From: CAVRQM01 sp963756975
GTDB lineage: Bacteria; Pseudomonadota; Alphaproteobacteria; Acetobacterales; Acetobacteraceae
Direction of reading: 5' to 3'
Length of the DNA stretch: 64,000 bases
Assembly (NCBI GenBank): GCA_963756975.1
Contig: CAVWPS010000001.1
Span: forward strand, 868,001 to 932,000
The translations under genes and the position numbers were made by a program. The notes under the pieces were generated by a model that was not told where the DNA came from, did no database searches, and was given only the letters and a program-made list of their open reading frames with translations. Positions 57,328 through 64,000 of this stretch are shown piece by piece (positions within the stretch are counted from its first letter, which is position 1; each line of letters opens with the position of its first letter).

Positions 57328-58439
57328 GCGACCAGACCCCGCGCCTCAAGCTCGCGTCGCGCCTCGGCCACCCGGTCGGCCGGGCGTTGCGGGCGGACCC
57401 ACTCCGCAAGTTCCGCGAGGCTGTCGCTAAAGCTGCGCTGCGGCTCGTAGCCGAGCACCGTCCTGGCGTTCGAAATGTCGCAGAAACAATGGCGTATGTC
57501 GCCCGTCCTGACCTTCTGCACATACTCCGGCTGCAAGTCCGGCCGGCCCATGGCGCGTGAGATTTCGGCCGCGACCTCGGTGATCGAGACGTCGTGGCCG
57601 CTGCCGATGTTGAACACGCCGCCCGCCGCCGCCGGATGGTCGAGTGCGAGCAAGAAGGCGCGCGCCACGTCGCCGACATGGACGAAGTCGCGCCGCTGCG
57701 CCCCGTCCTCGAACACGACCGGACGCTGGCCGTTGTGCAGGCGCGAGGCGAAGATCGCGAGCACGCCGGTGTACGGGTTGCCGAGCGCCTGGCCCGGGCC
57801 GTAGGCGTTCCAGAGCCGGAGCGCCACGCCCTCCATCCCGTAAGCCGGGGCGACCGTCAGCGTCAGCCGCTCCTGCGCGTATTTCGTCAGGGCGTAGACG
57901 CTTTTGAGGTTGATCCGCTTGCTCTCGGGGGTCGCGACCGGGATCAGCGCACGCCCGTCGGGGCCGACCGGATCCCAGCCGGTGGTCTCGCCCCGCTGCG
58001 CCGGACGGTCCGCGTCGTCGACCAGCGTGCCGCCGGCGGTGCGGTACATGCCCTCGCCGTAGACCGACATCGACGACGCGACCACGACGCGGCGGACCGG
58101 GCGGTCGATCAGCGCCTGCATCAGGACGGCGGTCCCGAGATCGTTCACGCCGACGTAGCGGTCGATCGCGTACATGCTCTGGCCGACGCCGACCTCGGCC
58201 GCGAGGTGGATCACGCCGTCGACCCCGGTGACCGCACGGCGAAGTGCCGCCGCGTCGCGGATGTCGGCCTCGATGAACTCCACGTCGTCCAGCAATGGGT
58301 TGCGGGGCGCGTCGTCGGGGTGGACTTGGGGGATGAGGCTGTCGATCACCCGGACCCGGTCGCCGCGCGCGAGCAATGCGCGGGCGAGGTGGGTTCCGAT
58401 GAAGCCGGCACCACCCGTTATCAGCACCGTCTGCGACAT
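57324..58439 (-). CDS. NAD-dependent epimerase/dehydratase
   Basis: A 371-residue extended SDR and the first gene of the glycan operon. VLITGGAGFIGTHLARALL is the NAD site, VVVASSMSVYGEG the Ser region, and KSVYALTKYAQERLTL the Tyr-x3-Lys. LWNAYGPGQALGNPYTGV and EDGAQRRDFVHVGDVA are standard. An insert near residues 150-185 is longer than in UDP-glucose epimerase. The 225 bases upstream, to the next gene, contain repeated CGGGTTTG/CCGGTTTG stretches but no sure promoter. Confidence 0.9.
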   Translation of the reverse strand: MSQTVLITGGAGFIGTHLARALLARGDRVRVIDSLIPQVHPDDAPRNPLLDDVEFIEADIRDAAALRRAVTGVDGVIHLAAEVGVGQSMYAIDRYVGVNDLGTAVLMQALIDRPVRRVVVASSMSVYGEGMYRTAGGTLVDDADRPAQRGETTGWDPVGPDGRALIPVATPESKRINLKSVYALTKYAQERLTLTVAPAYGMEGVALRLWNAYGPGQALGNPYTGVLAIFASRLHNGQRPVVFEDGAQRRDFVHVGDVARAFLLALDHPAAAGGVFNIGSGHDVSITEVAAEISRAMGRPDLQPEYVQKVRTGDIRHCFCDISNARTVLGYEPQRSFSDSLAELAEWVRPQRPADRVAEARRELEARGLVA

Positions 58440-58664
58440 CGACCCTCCGCTTGCGCTTACGCGAGGAACTACAAACACCGGGACGGCGGGTTTGTTCCCC
58501 GGTTTGTGACATAGCTGTCGCAAAGCCGGCAAACCGTGCCGGGTTTGGCATGATCGGGCGGCATTTTCGGCCGATTCCGGCGCGATTCGCGACGTTTGTG
58601 GCGGGCGCGGGCTGGCATGGAGATTGCGGCGCGGGTGGCGAACCGTCTCACAGGAGTGTCTCAC

Positions 58665-58955
58665 ATGAGCGTCGCAAGCCTCGGCACCACCACCACCGCC
58701 GCGCTGGACCAAGCCCAATCCGTATTGCAGGGGCACCACGGGCATAAGGTGAAGCAGGCGGGTGGGACGGATTTGCTCGCGCAGATCACGGCGCGGTTGG
58801 GCGGGGGGATTGCGGCTTCCTCAGAGTCGGCCGGGACTACGTCGTCGCTTGGGAAACTGGGGAACGATGTGCTGTCGATCCTCGGCATCGGCGGGGGGAC
58901 CAGCAGCCCGGCGACCGCGGCCAGTGCATACGCGGCGTCGCAGAACTCGATCTAG
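58665..58955 (+). CDS. Hypothetical small Ala/Gly/Ser-rich protein
   Basis: A 96-residue protein with a good AGGAG ribosome site. Composition is Ala, Gly, Ser and Thr rich, with a GHHGHK His cluster and a hydrophobic LGNDVLSILGIGGG segment. No signal peptide or known domain. It could be a small secreted or phase-separating protein; nothing in the context decides. Followed at once by a long inverted repeat that may end its transcript. Confidence 0.6.
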   Translation: MSVASLGTTTTAALDQAQSVLQGHHGHKVKQAGGTDLLAQITARLGGGIAASSESAGTTSSLGKLGNDVLSILGIGGGTSSPATAASAYAASQNSI

Positions 58956-58958
58956 CTC

Positions 58959-59076
58959 CTTCTCCCTCTCCCACTGGGAGAGGGCCGGGGTGAGGGGTTG
59001 CTTGCTTCCCGTCTACCCCGGGTGCCGTGCCCATTGCGCCCCTCACCCCGGCCCTCTCCCGAGGGAGAGGGAGAAG
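58959..59076. repeat. Long intergenic inverted repeat (REP/MITE-like)
   Basis: Two arms of about 38 bases (58959-58997 and 59039-59076) are near-perfect reverse complements, each also containing a small internal hairpin (CCCTCTCCC/GGGAGAGGG). The 41-base spacer holds CCCGGG. This CTCCTTCTCCCTCTCCC family is widespread in proteobacterial intergenic gaps. It lies between convergent genes and may act as a two-way terminator. Confidence 0.85.
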
Positions 59077-59081
59077 CGAGG

Positions 59082-59786
59082 CTACTTTCGTCCGACCAGC
59101 GCGATCGGGATCAGCCGGTAATCCGCCAGCGAACGTCCGTGCGCGGCGACGCCCACGGTGGTGGCGGCGAGGTGGATCGCGCCGGCTTGCCGCGCCGGCG
59201 GTGCCGCGGCCACGACCACGCCCCCATCGTCCGCCATCGCCGCCTCGACCTTGCGCAGGTAGGACGCCCCGAGTTCCGGTGTCGCCGAGTGATAGCGCGC
59301 GGCGGCCTGGGGCCAGTCGGCCACCTGCCCGCGCAGCTCCAGCAGGAACCGCATCGCGTACGCGGCATTGCGGGCGGGATCGAAGCCATCGGCCAGAGTC
59401 GCGAACGCGTCCGGGTGATACATGAGGTTGACCTGCATGCAGCCGACATCGATCGAGCGGGCCCCGGCGGCCTGAAACGCCTGCACGCCGGCGATCGCGG
59501 CGGCCTCGGTCGGGTAGACGTGGTCGGTGCCCTCGACATTGATCGACCATGGCCAGGGTGCCACCGACCCGTCCGCGCCGCGCCGGCCGCTTTCGACCTG
59601 AGCGATGCCAAGCGCGAGCGGAACCGGGATGCCGGCCTGCGTGGCGGCCGCGGCCACGGCCGAGCGGCAGGCCTGTTCGGGGGGGATCTCGGTGACGGGA
59701 CGCGGCGGCGGGAGGAAGACGGGCCAAGCCGCGCGGGCCGGTTGAGCGACGAACAGAAACAGTGCGGTGGCGACGATCGGGCGCAT
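59082..59786 (-). CDS. Lytic transglycosylase (SLT domain)
   Basis: A 234-residue exported protein, signal peptide ending ARAAW near residue 20. IAQVESGRRG holds the catalytic Glu, VGCMQVNLMYHPDAF the GxMQ motif, and AAYAMRFLLEL and AARYHSATPELGASYLRKV the rest of the SLT fold. It cuts peptidoglycan in the periplasm. It precedes mlaC on the same strand by about 34 bases, so both may be co-transcribed with mlaA. Confidence 0.88.
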   Translation of the reverse strand: MRPIVATALFLFVAQPARAAWPVFLPPPRPVTEIPPEQACRSAVAAAATQAGIPVPLALGIAQVESGRRGADGSVAPWPWSINVEGTDHVYPTEAAAIAGVQAFQAAGARSIDVGCMQVNLMYHPDAFATLADGFDPARNAAYAMRFLLELRGQVADWPQAAARYHSATPELGASYLRKVEAAMADDGGVVVAAAPPARQAGAIHLAATTVGVAAHGRSLADYRLIPIALVGRK

Positions 59787-59820
59787 GGCCGGATCGTCGC
59801 ACCCGAACGTTAGCCGAAGA

Positions 59821-60429
59821 TTAGCCGGCGCCGACGCGCCGCTTCATCGCCGCGATCAGGCTCGATACGTCGCCGCCGTTGTGCGACAGGAAACCGGCGT
59901 AGTCGCTGCGCTGGGTCAGGCGGAGGCTGGTCCCCTCGGCCAGAACGTCGATCACCTTCGGAGCGCCCCGGCCGGTCTCGACAACCCACTGCACGTTCGC
60001 GGGCGCCTGGTTCGGGCGAACGACCACGCTTTCGACCGCTTGGCCTTCCGGGTTCGGCACCGTGCGCCCGACGGTGAACGTCACGCCGCGATATTCGCCC
60101 AAATGTCCGACGATGCTGTGGATCAGCACGCGGTGGAACGCCTGCGTGTATTCGGCGAGCTGCGCCGGGGTCGCGGTGCGGACATAGCGGCCCAGGCAGA
60201 AGCGGGCGATCGCATCGATGTCGACGTCGCGCTCGACCACGGCCGCGAGCTGGGCGGCCTTCGGACCGTCCGGGGTCGGCGCATTGACGATGCCGACCAG
60301 CTCGTGGCCGAACGCGGCGACGAAGCTGGAGGGGTCGGAAGACTGGGCGAACGCGACCCCGGGGGCGAAGCGGGCGAGCAGCACCGTGGCCGCGGCCCCG
60401 AGCAGAAGGTGGCGGCGGGTCGTCATCAT
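59821..60429 (-). CDS. mlaC: Phospholipid-transport periplasmic protein MlaC
   Basis: A 202-residue exported protein with a Tat-like leader (TTRRHLLLGAAATVLLA) cut near AFAQ. IDAIARFCLGRYVRTATPAQ and YTQAFHRVLIHSIVGHL are the Tol_tol_Ttg2 signature; VQWVVETGRGAPKVIDVLAEGTSL is the second half that lines the lipid cavity. It carries phospholipid between MlaA in the outer membrane and the MlaFEDB complex. An AGGGAG ribosome site supports the start. mlaA lies 96 bases upstream on the same strand. Confidence 0.92.
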   Translation of the reverse strand: MMTTRRHLLLGAAATVLLARFAPGVAFAQSSDPSSFVAAFGHELVGIVNAPTPDGPKAAQLAAVVERDVDIDAIARFCLGRYVRTATPAQLAEYTQAFHRVLIHSIVGHLGEYRGVTFTVGRTVPNPEGQAVESVVVRPNQAPANVQWVVETGRGAPKVIDVLAEGTSLRLTQRSDYAGFLSHNGGDVSSLIAAMKRRVGAG

Positions 60430-60525
60430 CGGTCGAAACTCCCTGAAATCGGAGGCGAATAATAGCCGGTGGCGAAGGCGGTTGAAGATTGGCCGTGTCA
60501 CGAACCGGATCACTTCAGCGGGGGA

Positions 60526-61413
60526 CTACTTCAAAGCGGGTGCGTTGCCGACGCTGTCGGGCGGGGCCGGCGTCGGACTGGCCGGGTTCGCCGGAGCCGC
60601 CGGCGCGGCGAACGACGCTTGCTGCGCCGCCGCCGCCGCCGGGAACCAAGCGGGGATGGTGCGGCGGTCGTCGGCCTTGGTCTCCGCGATCTGGGCCGCG
60701 CGGTGCTGCTGGTACAGGCTGCGGAACGTCGCGTACGGGTCGAGCGCGTCGCGGGTGATCTGATCCGTGATCGGCAGCACGCCGGCGCGGGCGTCGACGG
60801 CGGCGAGGGCGAACCGGCTGTACTTGGCGATCGTGATCGCGTCGCCGCCGTGGATGTACGTGATCGGGTCGAGCGCGATGTCGCCCGCGATGCCGATGCC
60901 GTCGCGCACGTCGGACGGGCCGAACAGCGGCAGGAACAGGAACGGGCCGCTATCGAGTTCCCAGACCGCGAGGGTCACGCCGAAATCGGTGTCGTGCTGC
61001 GGGTAGCCCCAATCGGTGGCGACGTCGAACACGCCGGCGATCCCGACCGTGCTGTTGATCAGCAGGCGCATGAGGCTGTCGCCGGCGCGGCGCGGCTTGC
61101 CCTGCAGCATGTCGTCGGCGAGCGTCACCGGGGTGCTGAGGTTGACCAGGAAATCATGCGTGTGGGTGCGGATGACCTGCGGGACCACCGTGTTGTAGGC
61201 GACCGCGACCGGGCGGAGGATGACGGTGTCGAGCCCGTTGTTGATCCGGTACGAGAACCGGTTGGCGCCCTCGTACGGGTCGTTGTTGGCGCGGGCGTCG
61301 GCGGCCGTCTCCGGATCCTGCGCGGCGGTCGAGGCGCTCCCGCAGCCCGCGATACCGACGGTCAGGACGCACGATGCGAGAAGACAGATCCGTCGGGTCC
61401 AGGTGGACAGCAT
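60526..61413 (-). CDS. mlaA: Outer-membrane lipoprotein MlaA (VacJ)
   Basis: A 295-residue lipoprotein with lipobox GIAGC (Cys24). NDPYEGANRFSYRINNGLD is the family start, LPLFGPSDVRDGIGIAGD the core, and DPITYIHGGDAITI a following loop. The tail beyond about residue 245 is Ala/Pro-rich and disordered. MlaA removes misplaced phospholipid from the outer leaflet and passes it to MlaC, encoded downstream. A GAGG site six bases before the second of two nearby ATGs favours that start. The 224 bases to metF show no other gene. Confidence 0.92.
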   Translation of the reverse strand: MLSTWTRRICLLASCVLTVGIAGCGSASTAAQDPETAADARANNDPYEGANRFSYRINNGLDTVILRPVAVAYNTVVPQVIRTHTHDFLVNLSTPVTLADDMLQGKPRRAGDSLMRLLINSTVGIAGVFDVATDWGYPQHDTDFGVTLAVWELDSGPFLFLPLFGPSDVRDGIGIAGDIALDPITYIHGGDAITIAKYSRFALAAVDARAGVLPITDQITRDALDPYATFRSLYQQHRAAQIAETKADDRRTIPAWFPAAAAAQQASFAAPAAPANPASPTPAPPDSVGNAPALK

Positions 61414-61637
61414 GGGCATCCTCGGATAACGCCCGGCGCCCGTGTCGATGCGGCGTGGGCAATGGGTTACGATCGCCACTCGCCGCGATCCATGCACCAA
61501 GCCTTACCACAGCGCGGCGATGTGACAACGACCGGCCATTCGCCCGGCCGCCACGTCGCGGGAAGTTGCGCCCCACGCCGGTGCGGCCCACATGCAGCGC
61601 CTGCGACCGAACATCCCCGAGCCGGAGCCAGCCCAAG

Positions 61638-62636
61638 ATGACGCACGCCGCAACGCTGGCCCAGATCGAGCCGGTTTCGACCGACGAGCGGCGCGCGAGC
61701 CTGCCGGCGCTGGAGCGGTGGCTGACCGGGCCGCGCCTGCACGGACTGCCGGCGCGCGACATGCGCCATCCCGCCCCGGCGCTGTCGCTGGAATTCTTTC
61801 CGCCCAAGACCGAGGCGCTGGAGGCGCAGCTGTGGACGTGCATCGGCCGGCTGGCACCGCTGCGGCCCCGGTTCGTCTCGGTGACCTACGGCGCCGGCGG
61901 CACGACCCAGGCGCGGACGCATGCGACGGTGGCGCGCATCGTGGCCGAGACGGACCTGGTCCCGGCGGCCCACCTGACCTGCGTCGGCGCGAGCCGGGGC
62001 GAGGTGGACGACGTGGCGCGCCAATACTGGGACGCGGGCGTGCGGCACATCGTGGCGTTGCGGGGCGACATGCCGGGCGGTGCGGACTACGCGCCGCATC
62101 CGGACGGCTACGCCTATGCCGCCGATCTGGTGGCCGGGCTTCGCGCGATCGCCCCGTTCGAGATTTCGGTCGGCGCCTATCCGGAGACGCATCCGTCCGC
62201 GGCCAGCCCCGACGAGGACGTCGACAATCTGCGCCGCAAACTGGACGCCGGCGCCACGCGGGCGATCACGCAGTATTTCTTCGAGGGCGAGACGTATCTG
62301 CGGTTCCTCGATCGCTGCCTCGCCGCCGGCATCACCGCGCCGATCGTGCCGGGGATCATGCCGGTGTCGAATTTCGCGCAGGCCGCGAAGTTCTCGGCGA
62401 TGTGCGGGACCAGCGTGCCGGGCTGGATGGCCGATCTGTTCGAGGGCACCGAGGCCGACCCGGACACGCGCCGGATGGTGGCGACGGTCGTGGCCGCCGA
62501 GCAGGTGCGTCTGCTGCAGGCGAACGGGATCGACGAGTTCCATTTCTACACGCTGAACCGCCCGGATCTGGTCTACGGCATCGCGCATATTCTGGGTGTC
62601 CGGCCCCTTCCCGACTCTCGTCATGCCCAGGCTTGA
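61638..62636 (+). CDS. metF: Methylenetetrahydrofolate reductase
   Basis: A 332-residue FAD-dependent TIM-barrel enzyme. LSLEFFPPKTEALEAQL with its Glu, FVSVTYGAGGTTQARTHA, AHLTCVGASRGEV, RHIVALRGDMPGG and ITQYFFEGETYLRFLDRC are the MetF motifs, and FHFYTLNRPDLVYGI is close to the end. It makes 5-methyltetrahydrofolate for methionine synthesis. About 40 extra N-terminal residues precede the usual start. The last eight codons and stop come from an intergenic repeat, so the C-terminus is altered but beyond the catalytic core. Confidence 0.95.
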   Translation: MTHAATLAQIEPVSTDERRASLPALERWLTGPRLHGLPARDMRHPAPALSLEFFPPKTEALEAQLWTCIGRLAPLRPRFVSVTYGAGGTTQARTHATVARIVAETDLVPAAHLTCVGASRGEVDDVARQYWDAGVRHIVALRGDMPGGADYAPHPDGYAYAADLVAGLRAIAPFEISVGAYPETHPSAASPDEDVDNLRRKLDAGATRAITQYFFEGETYLRFLDRCLAAGITAPIVPGIMPVSNFAQAAKFSAMCGTSVPGWMADLFEGTEADPDTRRMVATVVAAEQVRLLQANGIDEFHFYTLNRPDLVYGIAHILGVRPLPDSRHAQA

Positions 62637-62651
62637 CCCGGGCATCGAGCC
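62616..62651. repeat. Intergenic palindromic repeat at the metF 3' end
   Basis: TCGTCATGCCCAGGCTTGAC followed by CCGGGCATCGAGC forms a hairpin (ATGCCC/GGGCAT) typical of the alphaproteobacterial GTCATGCCCGGGCTTGACCC repeat family. It overlaps the end of metF and provides its TGA stop. Confidence 0.75.
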
Positions 62652-62687
62652 CGGCCGCGACAGGGGCGGGGCTGGAGCGCGCCTGAC

Positions 62688-64000
62688 TTGAGCGAGTATC
62701 TGAGCCGGCTCAATCCGGAGCAGCGGGACGCGGTCGAGACGCTGGACGGGCCGTTGCTGGTGCTGGCCGGGGCCGGGACCGGGAAGACGCGCGTGCTGAC
62801 GACTCGGTTCGCGCACATCCTGCTGACCCGGCGCGCTTTCCCCAATCAGGTCCTGGCCGTCACGTTCACCAACAAGGCCGCGCGCGAGATGCGCGAGCGG
62901 GTGGGTGCGATCCTGGGGCAGCCGGCCGAGGGGCTGTGGCTCGGCACGTTCCACGCCCTGTGCGCGCGGATGCTGCGCCGGCACGCGGCCCTCGTCGGCC
63001 TCACGCAGAACTTCAACATTCTGGACGCCGACGATCAGCTCCGGCTGCTGAAGCAGGTGATGGAGGGGCTGCGGATCGACGCGAAACGGTTCGCGCCGCA
63101 GGCGATGATGGCGATCATCCAGCGCTGGAAGGATCGCGGCCTGACACCCGCGCGGGTGACGCCGGCCGAGGACACCGATTTCTGCAACGGCCGGGCGACC
63201 GAGGTCTACGCGCTGTATCAGGACCGGCTGCGCGCGCTGAACGTGGCCGATTTCGGCGATCTGCTGCTGCACATGGCCGAAATCCTGCGCACCCAGCCGG
63301 ACGTGCTGGCGCAGTATCACCGCGCGTTCCGCTACATTCTGGTCGACGAGTACCAGGACACCAACGTCGTCCAGTATCTGTGGCTGCGGCTGCTGGCCCA
63401 GTCGCACCGCAATCTGTGCGTCGTCGGCGACGACGACCAGAGCGTCTATTCGTGGCGCGGGGCCGAGGTCGAGAACATCCTGCGGTTCGAGCACGATTTT
63501 CCGGGTGCCAAAACCGTCAAGCTGGAGCGCAACTACCGCTCGACCGCGCCGATCCTGGCCGCCGCGTCCGGACTGATCGCGCACAATGACGGCCGGCTCG
63601 GCAAGACGCTGCGGCCGGGCGGCAACGACAGCGCGGGCGAGCCGGTGACGGTGATCGGGCTGTGGGACAGCGACGAGGAAGCGCGCACGGTCGCGGGGCG
63701 GGTCGAGTTGCTGCGGGCCGACGGGCACGCGCTGATCGAGATGGCGGTGCTGGTCCGCGCCGGCTTCCAGACCCGCGCGTTCGAGGAGCGGCTGTTCCAG
63801 CTCGCCATCCCGTACCGGGTCATCGGCGGATTGCGGTTCTACGAGCGGGCCGAAATCCGCGACGCCATCGCCTACATGCGGGTGCTGCACCAGCCGGCCG
63901 ACGATCTGGCCTTCGAGCGGATCGTCAACCTGCCGCGCCGGGGCGTCGGCGACGGCGCGATCAAGTCGATGCACGAGGCGGCGCGGGCAGCCGGCGCTCC
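62688..64000 (+). CDS. uvrD: UvrD/PcrA/Rep-type ATP-dependent DNA helicase (partial, runs off right edge)
   Basis: 437 codons are visible from a TTG start. LNPEQRDAVETLDGPLLVLAG with Walker A AGAGTGKT (about residues 27-34), AVTFTNKAAREMRERV (motif Ia), LGTFHALCARMLRRH, YILVDEYQDTNVVQY (Walker B), VVGDDDQSVYSWRGA (motif III) and LERNYRST (motif IV) are all intact. It is a superfamily 1A helicase for excision and mismatch repair. The remaining third is beyond the window. The start is 51 bases after metF, close to the palindromic repeat; no ATG fits better. Confidence 0.95.
   Translation, partial: MSEYLSRLNPEQRDAVETLDGPLLVLAGAGTGKTRVLTTRFAHILLTRRAFPNQVLAVTFTNKAAREMRERVGAILGQPAEGLWLGTFHALCARMLRRHAALVGLTQNFNILDADDQLRLLKQVMEGLRIDAKRFAPQAMMAIIQRWKDRGLTPARVTPAEDTDFCNGRATEVYALYQDRLRALNVADFGDLLLHMAEILRTQPDVLAQYHRAFRYILVDEYQDTNVVQYLWLRLLAQSHRNLCVVGDDDQSVYSWRGAEVENILRFEHDFPGAKTVKLERNYRSTAPILAAASGLIAHNDGRLGKTLRPGGNDSAGEPVTVIGLWDSDEEARTVAGRVELLRADGHALIEMAVLVRAGFQTRAFEERLFQLAIPYRVIGGLRFYERAEIRDAIAYMRVLHQPADDLAFERIVNLPRRGVGDGAIKSMHEAARAAGA

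Overview
The window is GC-rich, densely coded bacterial chromosome. Gene content (sugar ABC transporters, a Hint-domain protein, MlaA/MlaC, FUSC-type efflux, malate synthase G, a GspG-like pseudopilin) suggests an alphaproteobacterium of the Acetobacteraceae/Rhodospirillales type. That placement is inference from gene families; no rRNA is present.

Layout. 0-4 kb: a rhamnose-type sugar ABC transporter on the minus strand, its binding protein cut by the left edge. 4-5.1 kb: a small lytic transglycosylase, an orphan gspG and a tRNA-Phe. 5.1-16.2 kb: a carbohydrate catabolic island with an enolase-superfamily dehydratase, a second ABC transporter, a GntR/FadR regulator, a Gfo/Idh dehydrogenase, a TIM-barrel isomerase, an SDR, an acetoacetate-decarboxylase-like protein, a rhamnose mutarotase and an arabinose/fucose-isomerase-like enzyme. 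16.2-20.1 kb: O-acetylhomoserine sulfhydrylase, a flavin monooxygenase and an aldo/keto reductase. 20.3-23.9 kb: a third sugar ABC transporter. 24.2-28.9 kb: a binding protein, two MalFG-type permeases and a DUF5060/DUF4038 glycosidase-like protein, all broken by about thirty single-base frameshifts. 28.8-29.3 kb: remnants of a peptide transporter. 29.4-38.7 kb: a Hint-domain protein, an HExxH peptide-modification-type protein, an amino-acid permease, a P1 peptidase and a dipeptide ABC transporter. 38.8-45.4 kb: an aromatic-acid-type efflux system (HlyD, DUF1656, FUSC, outer-membrane factor) split by a CueR-controlled copper cassette. 45.5-50.8 kb: M20 dipeptidase, FetAB-type exporter, malate synthase G and a small membrane protein. 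50.7-58.4 kb: a seven-gene overlapping minus-strand operon for a glycosylated product (two sugar epimerases, a radical SAM enzyme, four glycosyltransferases). 58.7-64 kb: a small protein, a lytic transglycosylase, mlaC, mlaA, metF and the start of a UvrD-type helicase.

How it works together. The first 29 kb reads as plant-sugar scavenging: at least four carbohydrate importers, a mutarotase, an isomerase, a sugar-acid dehydratase and a possible glycosidase. The 29-39 kb part is peptide and amino-acid salvage. The 39-46 kb part is efflux and copper homeostasis. Most operons have 1-4 base stop/start overlaps, so translation is probably coupled.

The main oddity is frameshifts. Nearly all are extra single bases, they are very dense at 24.9-28.7 kb, and several recur in the same short sequence contexts across the window. 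This points either to systematic sequencing errors, perhaps at modified bases, or to an unusual mutational process. Genes carrying them are listed as pseudogenes, but many may be intact in the cell.
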